Assembly (NCBI RefSeq): GCF_023195775.1 | Contig: NZ_CP096205.1 | Location: 868,001-932,000, forward strand | Source: Flavobacterium azooxidireducens | GTDB taxonomy: Bacteria > Bacteroidota > Bacteroidia > Flavobacteriales > Flavobacteriaceae | Reading direction: 5' to 3' | DNA length: 64,000 nucleotides | In this document: positions 44,647 through 54,044 of the stretch, piece by piece | Numbering within the stretch: the stretch's first letter is position 1 | How the letters are laid out: every line of letters begins with the position of its first letter | Program-made: the position numbers and the translations under genes | Notes under the pieces: generated by a model | The model's input: only the letters and a program-made list of their open reading frames with translations | Told to the model about the DNA's origin: nothing | The model's database searches: none

Positions 44647-45831
44647 ATGAATTCGTTATCGGATAGAATTAACAATTTATCTACTTCTCAAACCTTAGCT
44701 ATGGCAGCCTTGGCGAGAGAATTAAAAGCTCAAGGAAAAGATATCATCAGTTTAAGTTTAGGCGAACCTGATTTTAACACGCCCGACTTTATTAAAGAAG
44801 CGGCAAAAAAAGCAATCGACGAAAATTACAGCACTTATTCGCCTGTTGATGGTTATGCCGAATTAAAAGAAGCCATTTGCCGAAAATTCAAAAGAGATAA
44901 CAATTTAGATTACAAACCGGCAAACATTGTGGTTTCCACCGGTGCAAAACAATCACTTTACAACATTGCTCAATGTATGTTGAATGATGGTGATGAAGTA
45001 ATTTTACCCGCTCCATATTGGGTGAGTTATTACGAAATCATCAAAATGTCAGGTGGAATTCCGGTTGAAGTCCCAACTTCAGTAGAAAGTGATTTCAAAA
45101 TCACCGCCGAACAATTAGAAAAAGCCATCACACCAAAAACCAAAATGATTTGGTACAGCTCGCCTTGCAACCCAAGCGGATCTGTTTATAGCCGTGAAGA
45201 ATTTACAGCCATTGCCAAAGTGTTGGAAAAGTATCCAAACATTTATGTAGTAGCCGACGAAATCTACGAACACATCAATTTTTCTGGAACTTTTTGCAGT
45301 ATTGCTTCCGTTCCGGGAATGTTTGAAAGAACCATCACTGTGAATGGTGTCGCCAAAGCATTCGCGATGACAGGATGGAGAATCGGTTACATCGGAGCAC
45401 CGGAATTTATCGCAAAAGCGTGTACAAAAATGCAAGGTCAAGTCACATCCGGAGCCAATTCTATTGCTCAACGAGCAACGATTGCCGCTGTGGATGCCGA
45501 CCCAAAAGTGTTGAATTACATGGTGGAAGCTTTCCATAAAAGAAGAGATTTAGTCGTAGGTTTAATCAAAGAAATTCCGGGTCTAAAAATCAACGTTCCA
45601 GAAGGTGCATTTTATGTATTTCCGGATGTATCGTCATTCTTCGGAAAAACATTACGCGGAACTTTAATCAAAGATGCAACCGATTTTTCGATGTATTTGC
45701 TTGCCGAAGCCAACGTAGCGACCGTAACCGGAGATGCCTTTGGAAACCCTGATTGCATAAGATTTTCCTACGCAACCAGCGAAGAATTACTCACCGAAGC
45801 AATGCGAAGAATCAAAGAAGTTTTAGCATAG
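44647..45831 (+). CDS. PLP-dependent aminotransferase, aspartate aminotransferase type (class I)
   Basis: 394 residues. PLP lysine in VNGVAKAFAMTGWRIGY (Lys237), SSPCNPSGS (Asn175), VVADEIYEHI (Asp204) and the substrate Arg in CIRFSYATSEE. Closest to class Ib aspartate aminotransferases, which may also act on related amino acids. It starts 43 bp after the desaturase and is followed by a strong terminator. Confidence 0.92.
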   Translation: MNSLSDRINNLSTSQTLAMAALARELKAQGKDIISLSLGEPDFNTPDFIKEAAKKAIDENYSTYSPVDGYAELKEAICRKFKRDNNLDYKPANIVVSTGAKQSLYNIAQCMLNDGDEVILPAPYWVSYYEIIKMSGGIPVEVPTSVESDFKITAEQLEKAITPKTKMIWYSSPCNPSGSVYSREEFTAIAKVLEKYPNIYVVADEIYEHINFSGTFCSIASVPGMFERTITVNGVAKAFAMTGWRIGYIGAPEFIAKACTKMQGQVTSGANSIAQRATIAAVDADPKVLNYMVEAFHKRRDLVVGLIKEIPGLKINVPEGAFYVFPDVSSFFGKTLRGTLIKDATDFSMYLLAEANVATVTGDAFGNPDCIRFSYATSEELLTEAMRRIKEVLA

Positions 45832-45852
45832 TATCTCAAAAAACATCCGTTT

Positions 45853-45905
45853 ATAATCAGCCATAAGTGTATATTTTTAACCACTTATGGCTGATTATTT
45901 TTTTT
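45853..45905 (+). terminator. Terminator of the aminotransferase gene
   Basis: 17-bp perfect stem ATAATCAGCCATAAGTG / CACTTATGGCTGATTAT, 12-nt loop, then a run of T. Confidence 0.88.
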
Positions 45906-45927
45906 AACATACTAAACATTCTACATC

Positions 45928-45973
45928 ATAATTAGCCATAAATTAATTTTTTATTATATTTGTGGCTAATTAT
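45928..45973 (+). promoter_or_regulatory. Promoter flanked by an inverted repeat, upstream of the ATPase gene
   Basis: ATAATTAGCCA (45928-45938) and TGGCTAATTAT (45963-45973) flank the -7 element TATATTTG (45955-45962). The arms resemble the terminator stem just upstream (ATAATCAGCCA). A repressor bound to both arms would occlude the promoter. Confidence 0.55.
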
Positions 45974-45979
45974 AATTGA

Positions 45980-47389
45980 ATGGAAGCCATTGGTAGAAAT
46001 AGAGAAAAAGCAGTATTTAAGAGACTTTATGAGGAAGAAAAGTCTCATTTTGTAGCTGTTTATGGGAGAAGGAGAATTGGAAAAACTTTCATAATCAAAA
46101 ACTATTTTAAAACTTTTGCATTTCAACATACAGGAATCGCAAATGTAGGAATGACAGAGCAATTAGAAGCTTTCTCAAATTCTTTACAATACTATTCATC
46201 AAAAAAAACACCTCAACCAAACAATTGGTTGGAAGCTTTTGAAATTTTGAAAAAAGTTTTAGTAGCGTCAAAAAAAGAAAAAAAAGTAATTTTTATTGAT
46301 GAATTACCATGGTTAGACACGCCAAGATCAAATTTTCTTTCTGCTTTAGAACATTTTTGGAATGGCTGGGCAGCACACAGAAAAGACATATTATTGATTG
46401 TTTGTGGATCCGCCACATCTTGGATTGTTAAAAAAATATTCAATAACAAAGGCGGTTTACATAATCGAGTAACGCACAAAATCAACTTAAAACCATTCAA
46501 TTTAGCAGAAACAGAAGAATTTCTTCAAAGTAAAAACATCGCATTCAATCGTTATCAACTTGTAAAGGCGTATATGGTTTTTGGTGGTGTTCCTTTTTAT
46601 TTAGAAGGAATAGAAAAAGGCAAAAGTATTGATCAATGTATTGATGATTTATTATTTGATGAAAGTGGATTGTTATATCAAGAATATCAAAATCTATATC
46701 AAGCATTGTTTTCAAATCCTGAAAATTATATAAGTGTTGTAAAAGCATTAGCAACTAAAAACAAGGGTCTAACTCGTGATGAAATTGTCAAAATTGCAAA
46801 GTTCAAAACAGGCGGAACTCTAAGTGCTATTTTGAATGATTTGGAACTTTCAGATTTTATTCGAGTTTATCAACCCTTCGGAAAGAAAAAAAGAAATAGT
46901 TTATATCAATTAACTGATGCATACAGTTTATTTTACCACAACTTTTTAGAAAAAAATAAAATTAAAAAAGGATATTGGCTTCATAATATTGACAATCCTA
47001 AAGTACGTGCTTGGAGTGGATATGCCTTTGAGATAGTATGTTTACAACACATTTCAGAAATTAAAAAAGCATTGGGAATAAGTGGTGTTTACACTGAAAT
47101 ATCTAGTTGGATAAGCCGTACTGAAGAACAAAATGTCCAAATAGATTTAGTAATCGACAGACGCGACCAAGTAATTAACTTATTTGAAATTAAATATTCT
47201 CAGGAAGATTATTTGATTACGGCAAAATACAGTAGTGAATTACGGCAAAAAATTGGTGTTTTCAAAAGAGAGACAAAAACAAAAAAAGCTGTATTTTTAT
47301 CTATGTTAACAACCTATGGTTTAAAAATTAATGAAAACAGTGGTTATGTTCAAAACGATTTGAACATGGATTGTTTATTTCAAGAATAA
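45980..47389 (+). CDS. ATP-binding protein with C-terminal PD-(D/E)XK (DUF234-like) domain
   Basis: 469 residues. An AAA/STAND-like ATPase opens the protein: Walker A GRRRIGKT (29-36), Walker [14 protein letters not shown] (Asp107, Glu108), then a sensor region ([12 protein letters not shown]) and a winged-helix part ([32 protein letters not shown]). The C-terminus [20 protein letters not shown] has the Asp...Glu-x-Lys nuclease pattern. Such proteins are common as mobile, perhaps defence-linked genes; a proven function is lacking. It has its own promoter; purT follows 4 bp after the stop. Confidence 0.85.
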   Translation: MEAIGRNREKAVFKRLYEEEKSHFVAVYGRRRIGKTFIIKNYFKTFAFQHTGIANVGMTEQLEAFSNSLQYYSSKKTPQPNNWLEAFEILKKVLVASKKEKKVIFIDELPWLDTPRSNFLSALEHFWNGWAAHRKDILLIVCGSATSWIVKKIFNNKGGLHNRVTHKINLKPFNLAETEEFLQSKNIAFNRYQLVKAYMVFGGVPFYLEGIEKGKSIDQCIDDLLFDESGLLYQEYQNLYQALFSNPENYISVVKALATKNKGLTRDEIVKIAKFKTGGTLSAILNDLELSDFIRVYQPFGKKKRNSLYQLTDAYSLFYHNFLEKNKIKKGYWLHNIDNPKVRAWSGYAFEIVCLQHISEIKKALGISGVYTEISSWISRTEEQNVQIDLVIDRRDQVINLFEIKYSQEDYLITAKYSSELRQKIGVFKRETKTKKAVFLSMLTTYGLKINENSGYVQNDLNMDCLFQE

Positions 47390-47393
47390 AAAA

Positions 47394-48560
47394 ATGAAAA
47401 AAATCCTCCTACTCGGTTCCGGAGAACTCGGAAAAGAATTTGTCATCGCTGCACAACGAATTGGCCAAACCGTCATTGCTGTCGATAGTTATGAAAATGC
47501 TCCTGCGATGCAAGTGGCTCACAGTTTTGAAATCATCAATATGTTAGACGGTGCCGAACTCGATCGAATTGTAGCCAAACACCAACCCGATTTCATTGTT
47601 CCCGAAATTGAAGCCATTAGAACAGAACGTTTTTATGACTACGAAAAACAAGGCATAACCGTTGTTCCATCTGCGAAAGCAGCAAATTTTACTATGAATC
47701 GAAAAGCCATTCGTGATTTGGCTGCGAATGATTTAGGCTTACGAACAGCAAATTATCGTTACGCCACTTCAGCAGAAGAATTAGAAAAAGCGGTTTCAGA
47801 AGTCGGCATTCCGTGTGTGGTTAAGCCATTAATGAGTTCATCCGGAAAAGGTCAATCGACTATCAAATCAAACGAAGATATTGCCAAAGCTTGGAATTAT
47901 GCCGTGGAAGGTTCTCGTGGTGATGTAGTAGAAGTAATCGTGGAAGCGTTTGTCAATTTTAATTCCGAAATCACCTTATTAACCGTAACGCAAAACAATA
48001 ATTTACCCACTTTATTTTGTGCACCAATTGGTCACCGACAAGAACGAGGCGATTATCAAGAAAGTTGGCAACCGGCAAACGTTTCTGAAAAAGACATTTT
48101 GGAAGCTCAAGAAATGGCTCGCAAGGTGACTGAAGCATTAGGTGGAGCCGGGTTATTTGGAGTCGAATTTTTCTTGACAAATGAAGGCGTTTATTTTTCA
48201 GAACTATCGCCCAGACCACACGATACCGGAATGGTTACCTTAGCCGGAACGCAAAATTTTAATGAGTTTGAATTGCATTTACGAGCAATTTTGAGTTTAC
48301 CAATTGCGGAAATTACGTTAGAAAAAGCAGGAGCAAGTGCGGTTATTTTAGCTACTGAAAATTCAAATCATCCTACTTATTCCGGAATTGAAAAAATTGC
48401 CGCTTTACCAAAAACAGATTTCAGAATTTTTGGGAAACCTACTTCACGACCTTATCGCAGAATGGGTGTTGCTTTGGTAAATGATTCGTTAGAAACTCAG
48501 ATGGAAGATATTGTAGAAAATGCAAAAACAGCCGCTAAAATGGTTTCTGTTCATTCATAA
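47394..48560 (+). CDS. purT: Phosphoribosylglycinamide formyltransferase 2 (formate-dependent)
   Basis: 388 residues; purine biosynthesis, ATP plus formate with GAR. ATP-grasp enzyme: [86 protein letters not shown]. Full length. It directly follows the ATPase gene and may be read from it, although functionally unrelated. Confidence 0.95.
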   Translation: MKKILLLGSGELGKEFVIAAQRIGQTVIAVDSYENAPAMQVAHSFEIINMLDGAELDRIVAKHQPDFIVPEIEAIRTERFYDYEKQGITVVPSAKAANFTMNRKAIRDLAANDLGLRTANYRYATSAEELEKAVSEVGIPCVVKPLMSSSGKGQSTIKSNEDIAKAWNYAVEGSRGDVVEVIVEAFVNFNSEITLLTVTQNNNLPTLFCAPIGHRQERGDYQESWQPANVSEKDILEAQEMARKVTEALGGAGLFGVEFFLTNEGVYFSELSPRPHDTGMVTLAGTQNFNEFELHLRAILSLPIAEITLEKAGASAVILATENSNHPTYSGIEKIAALPKTDFRIFGKPTSRPYRRMGVALVNDSLETQMEDIVENAKTAAKMVSVHS

Positions 48561-48589
48561 ATCAACATAAATTCTCATTTTAACATCCA

Positions 48590-49147
48590 TCAAAAGCTTA
48601 ACTTTCTTATCACTTTTGCAGGATTTCCAACGGCTAATGAATTATCGGGAATATCTTTTGTAACAACCGAACCGGCACCGATTGTACAACCATTCCCGAT
48701 TGTAACACCCGGACAAATCACTGTATTTCCGCCTATCCAACAATCATTGCCAATTGAAACTGGTTTTGAAAACTCAACCGTTCGTCGTTCAATTGGATTT
48801 AGAGGATGTGTTGCTGTGTAAACATGAACGTTTGGACCAAAGAAAACATTGTTACCAATCGTTATTTTCATCGTGTCTAAAACGACACAATTGACATTGA
48901 AATACACATTTTCTCCTGCATGAATATTATAACCATAATCACAGTGAAATGGTGGTTCAACATACAGTCTTTTATGAGCGTTTGGCATCAGTTGATGAAG
49001 AATATTTCTTGCATTTCCATTCATTACATATTCGGTCACATTTAATTTATGTAATAACTTTTTGGCACGTAATCGTTCTGCAACTAAAATTTTATCATTT
49101 GCAAAATAAATTTCGCCGGCTAACATTTTATCTTTTTCGGTTTTCAT
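48590..49147 (-). CDS. Maltose/galactoside-type sugar O-acetyltransferase
   Basis: 185 residues. N-terminal Mac domain (KDKMLAGEIYFANDKILVAERLRAKKLLHKLN) and left-handed beta-helix hexapeptide repeats (VSIGNDCWIGGNTVICPGVTIGNGCTIGAGSVVTKDI), with the catalytic His in YTATHPLNP. Trimeric acetyl-CoA-dependent enzyme; acceptor unknown. It is divergent from the Crp-family gene. Confidence 0.92.
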   Translation of the reverse strand: MKTEKDKMLAGEIYFANDKILVAERLRAKKLLHKLNVTEYVMNGNARNILHQLMPNAHKRLYVEPPFHCDYGYNIHAGENVYFNVNCVVLDTMKITIGNNVFFGPNVHVYTATHPLNPIERRTVEFSKPVSIGNDCWIGGNTVICPGVTIGNGCTIGAGSVVTKDIPDNSLAVGNPAKVIRKLSF

Positions 49148-49197
49148 TCTTTAAATTTCAATCTTTCAAAGATACCATTTCTATAAAATTAAAATTG

Positions 49198-49205
49198 TAT
49201 TTTTG
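49198..49205 (+). promoter_or_regulatory. Predicted -7 element of the Crp-family gene
   Basis: TATTTTTG, exact TAnnTTTG, 5 bp before the ATG; suggests a nearly leaderless transcript. Confidence 0.45.
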
Positions 49206-49210
49206 ACTTA

Positions 49211-49786
49211 ATGAAATCCATTCTTCAAAACATTTCTAAACACATTTCCTTAACTATAGACGAGGAACAACTGTTTTTATCAAAAATCGAAGTTCAACAC
49301 TTCAAAGCAAAAACCATTTTGCACAATGCCGGAGAAATTTGCAAACATTCTTATTTTGTCAATTCGGGATTGCTGAGAAGTTTCAATATTAATGACAATA
49401 TTGTGGAGCACGTGCTACATTTTGCCTGCGAAGGTTGGTGGATTGGCGATATGTACAGCTTACTTTCTCAAAAACCGGGCAATTTATTTATTGAAGTTTT
49501 AGAAGATTCGGAAGTGGTTTTGTTATCCAAAGAAAACCAAGAACAATTGTATTTTGAAATTCCGAAACTCGAACGCTTTTTCAGAATTTTAACCGAAAAC
49601 TCCTTGGTTGCTCATCAAGAACGCTTGATGGATAATTTAAGTTTGCCTGCTGAAGATCGTTTTGAAAAATTCTGCAAAAAATACCCCACACTCATTCAAA
49701 AAGTACCTCAAAAACAGATTGCTTCTTATATAGGTGTAACTCCTGAGTTTTTTAGTAAGATGAAAAGTCGGATGTTGAGGAAGTAG
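49211..49786 (+). CDS. Crp/Fnr-family transcriptional regulator
   Basis: 191 residues. A cNMP-binding-like beta-roll (about 20-110: FKAKTILHNAGEICKHSYFVNSGLLRSF, GEGWWIGDMYSLL-like segment) and a C-terminal helix-turn-helix (VPQKQIASYIGVTPEFFSKMKSRM). No Cys cluster, so not an Fnr-type Fe-S sensor; the effector is unknown. It is divergent from the acetyltransferase, which it may control. Confidence 0.88.
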   Translation: MKSILQNISKHISLTIDEEQLFLSKIEVQHFKAKTILHNAGEICKHSYFVNSGLLRSFNINDNIVEHVLHFACEGWWIGDMYSLLSQKPGNLFIEVLEDSEVVLLSKENQEQLYFEIPKLERFFRILTENSLVAHQERLMDNLSLPAEDRFEKFCKKYPTLIQKVPQKQIASYIGVTPEFFSKMKSRMLRK

Positions 49787-49789
49787 TTT

Positions 49790-49865
49790 TCGGTTGTCTG
49801 TTATCCGTTGTCTGTTCTCTGTTGCCTGTTGTCGGTTGTCTGTTGTCTGTTCTCTGTTCTCTGAT
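49790..49865. repeat. Degenerate tandem heptad repeats (gttgtct type)
   Basis: About ten imperfect units GTTGTCT/GTTCTCT after the Crp-family gene. The inverse units (GACAACGGACAACCGACAAC, 51288-51307) lie right of the IS3 element, so the undisturbed site was a large imperfect palindrome. Confidence 0.65.
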
Positions 49866-49909
49866 AACTGTACGTCCCTGATATAGGTTGACCACAAAAG
49901 TCAACTTAT

Positions 49910-50308
49910 ATGAAAGCAAATTTGAGAAAAATTAAGAAGTATCGATTTTATTCTACCGAGTTTAAACAGGAAATAGTTTCGTTATATGAAAGCGGAATTT
50001 ACAGTGTTTATCAATTAGAAAAATTATATGGTATCTGTAATAAATCTATTTATCAATGGATTTATAAATTTTCTACCTTTAACAAAAAAGGAATACGGGT
50101 TGTTGAGATGAAAGAAAGTAACACTCAAAAGCTAAAAGAGCTAGAGCAGAAAATTAAAAGTTTGGAGCAAATAGTTGGTCAGAAGCAAATTCAGATTGAG
50201 TATTTGGAAAAGATGATTGATATTGCCAAAGATGAGCTAAATATTGACATTAAAAAAAACTCAAGCACCCTACAATCCAATGGTTTAGAGAGAACAAAGA
50301 AAAAGTAA
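49910..50308 (+). CDS. IS3-family transposase OrfA
   Basis: 132 residues. HTH_Tnp_1-like domain (YRFYSTEFKQEIVSLYESGIYSVYQLEKLYGICNKSIYQWIYKF) and a leucine-zipper coiled coil (LKELEQKIKSLEQIVGQKQIQIEYLEKMI). It binds the element's ends. An A8 run at 50252-50259 near its 3' end is a slippery site; a -1 shift there enters the orfB frame, which is open from 50254. Confidence 0.92.
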   Translation: MKANLRKIKKYRFYSTEFKQEIVSLYESGIYSVYQLEKLYGICNKSIYQWIYKFSTFNKKGIRVVEMKESNTQKLKELEQKIKSLEQIVGQKQIQIEYLEKMIDIAKDELNIDIKKNSSTLQSNGLERTKKK

Positions 50309-51147
50309 GTTTCTCTTTAAATAGTCTGTACAAGGTTGTTACTATATCTAAACAAGCTGTGAATAAATATTGTAAAGAACAAAAATTATTCACCGAAAAA
50401 GTAGAGAAATTAGTAATCGAAGCTCAAGAATTAAGGAAAGAGCATCCGGGTTGTGGGGTTGAAAAAATGTATTACGTACTTCGACCAGAGTTTTTAGGAA
50501 GAGATAGGTTTATAGATATTATGATGGATTTAGGATTTAGAGTTCAGTATAAAAAGAATTACAAACGGACAACTTATTCCATTGCAAATCAATATCCAAA
50601 TTTAATAAAAGGATATTTGGTTAATAAACCGTCAACAATATGGCAATCAGATATTACCTATATCGCTTTGGGGGAAAGATTTTATTATGCTGTTTTTATT
50701 GTTGATGTATATACAAAGTTGATTGTTGGTCACAGAATATCTAACCATATGAGAGGAACAGCAAACCTTGAAGCGTTAGAAATAGCTTTGAAAGAGTATG
50801 ATGCTCCAAAAATTCATCACTCCGATAGGGGAAGTCAATATTTATATCATGAGTATATAAATCTATTAAAGTCAAGGGGTTCAAGAGTCAGTATGGCAAT
50901 TTCTGCTCAAGATAATGCTTATGCTGAAAGGATAAACAGAACAATTAAAGAAGAATATTTGGATTATTGGAAGCCAAAAACATTTGAGGAATTACAAAGA
51001 AATATAAGCAAAGCAGTTTGGCATTATAATGAAAAGAGGATTCATAAAAATTTAAACAAAATGACACCGAGAGAGTTTTATGAAAATTGTTTCAAAAAGA
51101 ATTATAAAAATCCAATTATTGAAATCTATGACAATGGTTCGGGATAA
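50254..51147 (+). CDS. IS3-family transposase OrfB (rve integrase core), made by -1 frameshift
   Basis: The frame opens at 50254 and reads KKLKHPTIQWFRENKEKVSFSLN before the first start-like codon (GTG 50359), so the product is normally an OrfAB fusion. An HTH_21 segment (ELRKEHPGCGVEKMYYVLRP) precedes the DDE core: WQSDITYIAL, IHHSDRGSQY and NAYAERINRTIKEEYL. All three acidic residues and a complete C-terminus are present. Confidence 0.9.
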   Translation, partial: KKLKHPTIQWFRENKEKVSFSLNSLYKVVTISKQAVNKYCKEQKLFTEKVEKLVIEAQELRKEHPGCGVEKMYYVLRPEFLGRDRFIDIMMDLGFRVQYKKNYKRTTYSIANQYPNLIKGYLVNKPSTIWQSDITYIALGERFYYAVFIVDVYTKLIVGHRISNHMRGTANLEALEIALKEYDAPKIHHSDRGSQYLYHEYINLLKSRGSRVSMAISAQDNAYAERINRTIKEEYLDYWKPKTFEELQRNISKAVWHYNEKRIHKNLNKMTPREFYENCFKKNYKNPIIEIYDNGSG

Positions 51148-51348
51148 AAATCATAAAAGTTATTTCCAAAATTTTTTTAGCCAGTTAAAAGGGCTAAAAA
51201 TTTCAGAATAACTTTTATTTTTGATCAGTGATAAATTTAAACATTAGTATTAAAAACCGGTCAACCTTATTTAGGGATTTACAAACCGACAACGGACAAC
51301 CGACAACTTTCTTAATCTACATTAAGTGCTAAACCCTTCTTATGGTTG

Positions 51349-51356
51349 TAAATTTG
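51349..51356 (+). promoter_or_regulatory. Predicted pirin gene -7 element
   Basis: TAAATTTG, exact TAnnTTTG, 29 bp before the ATG. Confidence 0.5.
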
Positions 51357-51385
51357 TACTATAAATAACAACAAATCTATTAGTT

Positions 51386-52099
51386 ATGAAAAATACAATT
51401 TTACACAAAGCCAATGAAAGAGGTCATGCCGATCATGGATGGTTGAATGCTTACCACAGTTTTAGTTTTGCCAATTGGTATAATCCGGATAAAGTTCAAT
51501 TTGGTGTTTTGAGAGTGTTGAATGATGATACTGTTGCCGGTGGAATGGGATTTGGAGCTCATCCACACGATAATATGGAGATTATAACAATTCCTTTGGA
51601 AGGCGATTTGGCTCACAAAGACAGTATGGGAAACACTGAAACCATTAAGTTTGGCGATGTTCAAGTGATGAGTGCAGGAACCGGAATCAGACACAGTGAG
51701 TTTAATCCGAATGCGGATAAAAGAACAAAATTGTTGCAAATTTGGTTGTTTCCAAATAAGCAAAATGTGGAACCTCGTTACCAACAAATTACGTTGGACG
51801 TAAACGACCGACAAAACAAATTACAACAAATTTTATCGCCAAATCCGGAAGATGCCGGTGTGTGGATTCACCAAGATGCTTGGTTTCATTTAGGTAAATT
51901 TGAAAAAGGATTGACTGAAAATTACACTATAAAAAGAGAGGGAAATGGTGTTTATGCATTTGTGATTTCGGGAAGTGTAACAATTAACGGTCAGACTTTA
52001 GAAACCCGCGATGCGTTAGGTGTCTGGGATACTGAAAAGTTAGAAATTACTTCTACTTCGGATGCAGAAATTTTGTTGATGGATGTTCCGATGGAGTAA
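51386..52099 (+). CDS. Pirin family protein
   Basis: 237 residues, bicupin. Metal-binding and family motifs: RGHADHGWLNAYHSFSFANWYNP, GFGAHPHDNMEIITIPLEGDLAHKDSMGN, VQVMSAGTGIRHSEFN. Bacterial pirins of this type (YhhW-like) can act as quercetinases; the physiological role is uncertain. Single gene with its own promoter and terminator. Confidence 0.93.
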   Translation: MKNTILHKANERGHADHGWLNAYHSFSFANWYNPDKVQFGVLRVLNDDTVAGGMGFGAHPHDNMEIITIPLEGDLAHKDSMGNTETIKFGDVQVMSAGTGIRHSEFNPNADKRTKLLQIWLFPNKQNVEPRYQQITLDVNDRQNKLQQILSPNPEDAGVWIHQDAWFHLGKFEKGLTENYTIKREGNGVYAFVISGSVTINGQTLETRDALGVWDTEKLEITSTSDAEILLMDVPME

Positions 52100-52121
52100 A
52101 TAATTGATTGATTGATTTTTT

Positions 52122-52160
52122 AGACCTGGCTTTTTTTTAAGAATTGTCAGGTCTTTTCTT
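52122..52160 (+). terminator. Terminator of the pirin gene
   Basis: AGACCTG / CAGGTCT stem with a 19-nt loop, then TTTTCTTTT. Confidence 0.75.
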
Positions 52161-52302
52161 TTAGTATTTATAAACAAAATCAAAACATAATTAGTTAATT
52201 AATTCAATAAACAAGCGAATTTACTTATAATTATTTCATAATTTAACTTTTTTTTGTTAGGTTTACCCTGAAAACTAAATCAATAATCTTAAACAATTTT
52301 AC

Positions 52303-53973
52303 ATGAACAATTTTACATTTGAAACAACTCAAGTCAAGCAGATGTTGAGTAAATCGATTTTGGCACTTGCTCTACTCTCTTCTAGTATTACTTTTGCTCA
52401 ACAGGTTGAATCTCCATTAAAATCGATGAAAGGAGAAGAAATAATTTCAAAACGTGATTTATTTGCTAACCATTATTTAAATGAAAACGGAACTTTTTCA
52501 GCAGCAATAGGCACATCACCTATTAACTATAGAAAAGACGGTAGTTTTCATCCCATTAACACATCAATTAAAAATAGTAATAACACGAATTATCCTTATG
52601 CCAATACTGAAAATTTGATGGAATCTCATTTTGGAGCAACTTCTGCTCATGGAATTCAAAATAAGATTGAAGGAAAAACAGTCTCTGAATTTTTAAATAC
52701 AAAAATGCATTGGGAAGTTAATGGTCAGCTTACAGCAACTGTTGATCAATCGAACTCAACAATTGTTGTAAACAATAACAAAGCAAGCTATAATAACATT
52801 TTTGGAGAAATTGATGCCGAATTCAAAATCACAAATGGCAAAAGAAAATTAAACTTCATCATCCCATCACAAAATGCAATTGCAAATGCTCCTGTTGGTG
52901 CAGATTATTTAGTTTTTTCGGAAGAAATTTTACTTCCAGAAACATGGAAACATATTTCAACAGAAAAAGGTATCTATATATTTGACGAAAAAAACAATGC
53001 TGTTTTATTATATGAATCTCCCTATTCTGTTGATGGAGGGAAAAGAAAATTACGTGAAAAAAATACATTTATTGACGTATTTGCAAGCGGAAACCGATTA
53101 ACTATTTTAACAAAAGTAAAAACAAGTTGGTTATTAAGCCAAGCCAGAACATTTCCAATATTAGTTGATCCAACCGTAACAACTTATCCAGATGAAGTTG
53201 AAATGCACACCGGATGTGTTTATTCTTCTGATGGATATAAAGTTGATAGTTTTATTAGCTTTGGAAGAGATGAAGATTTTTTAGGGCAAGAAGATTTTTT
53301 AAGAGGATGGGCGAGATTTAACACCACTTCAATTCCTGATGATGCTACCATTGATGCCGGAACAACTATTCATTTTTATATTGAAGATGGCAGTCCTGAT
53401 TACAGCCCAGCTAACGGACATTCAATGGTAATTTCTCAAATACCTTCTACTATAAATCCGGTAACTGCAAACGGAACAACGCTTTATAACACCATTAATC
53501 AAAACGGATATTCTCCGGTAATTACTGCACCATTAAACACAATTGGTTGGAAAAATCATACTATTACAGCAAATCAAATAGCCATAGACATTCAAAATCA
53601 ATTAGCCCAAAATTATTTTTCGGTTGGATTTATGCCACAAGGAGACTTTTTTGAAGGTGAATATTTAATTGCCTCTGGTTGGGATACAGATGAAAAACCG
53701 TATTTAGTTATTAATTATACTGAAAGCACTATGAGCGTTGGTGATGCTTCAAAAGGCATTGGATTATATCCAAATCCGGTTCAATCAGAATTATTTGTTA
53801 AGTCGGATTATAATGTTGAATCTATTGAAGTTATCTCTATGCTAGGGCAATCTGTAGCAAAATCAAACGGAACAAACAGCATAGTTGTTTCTTCGTTAGC
53901 AAACGGAATTTATGCTGTTCAAATTACTTTAGATAATGGATCAGTTGTTAATCAAAAATTTGTGAAGAATTAA
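52303..53973 (+). CDS. Secreted protein with T9SS type A sorting domain, function unknown
   Basis: 556 residues from ATG 52303; the signal peptide (MLSKSILALALLSSSITFAQQ) starts at Met14, so ATG 52342 is an alternative start. A middle part of beta-strands ends with a DNRLRE-like module (TVTTYPDEVEMHTGCVYSSDGYKVDSFISFGRD...RGWARFNTTSIPDDATIDAGTTIHFYI). The C-terminus (GLYPNPVQSELFVKSDYNVESIEVISMLGQSV...SLANGIYAVQI) is a standard type A T9SS signal. No catalytic motif recognised. Confidence 0.85.
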   Translation: MNNFTFETTQVKQMLSKSILALALLSSSITFAQQVESPLKSMKGEEIISKRDLFANHYLNENGTFSAAIGTSPINYRKDGSFHPINTSIKNSNNTNYPYANTENLMESHFGATSAHGIQNKIEGKTVSEFLNTKMHWEVNGQLTATVDQSNSTIVVNNNKASYNNIFGEIDAEFKITNGKRKLNFIIPSQNAIANAPVGADYLVFSEEILLPETWKHISTEKGIYIFDEKNNAVLLYESPYSVDGGKRKLREKNTFIDVFASGNRLTILTKVKTSWLLSQARTFPILVDPTVTTYPDEVEMHTGCVYSSDGYKVDSFISFGRDEDFLGQEDFLRGWARFNTTSIPDDATIDAGTTIHFYIEDGSPDYSPANGHSMVISQIPSTINPVTANGTTLYNTINQNGYSPVITAPLNTIGWKNHTITANQIAIDIQNQLAQNYFSVGFMPQGDFFEGEYLIASGWDTDEKPYLVINYTESTMSVGDASKGIGLYPNPVQSELFVKSDYNVESIEVISMLGQSVAKSNGTNSIVVSSLANGIYAVQITLDNGSVVNQKFVKN

Positions 53974-53992
53974 GCGGAAAGTTTTAAGATAA

Positions 53993-54026
53993 AAAAAGAG
54001 GAGTTGTTTAGACAGCTCCTCTTTTT
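53993..54026. terminator. Bidirectional terminator between convergent genes
   Basis: AAAAAGAGGAG / CTCCTCTTTTT plus an inner TGT/ACA, T-rich on both sides; serves the genes ending at 53973 (+) and 54045 (-). Confidence 0.9.
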
Positions 54027-54044
54027 GTTTTTGTTAAAGATGAT

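Larger units (their letters stand above)
49869..51283 (+). mobile_element. IS3-family insertion sequence, apparently intact
   Basis: 1415 bp. Imperfect terminal inverted repeats: left TGTACGTCCCTGATATAGGT, right (complement) TGTAAATCCCTAAATAAGGT, both continuing TGACC; the ends are TG...CA. A 3-bp direct repeat AAC flanks it (49866-49868, 51284-51286). It carries orfA and orfB with a -1 frameshift arrangement. Confidence 0.92.
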
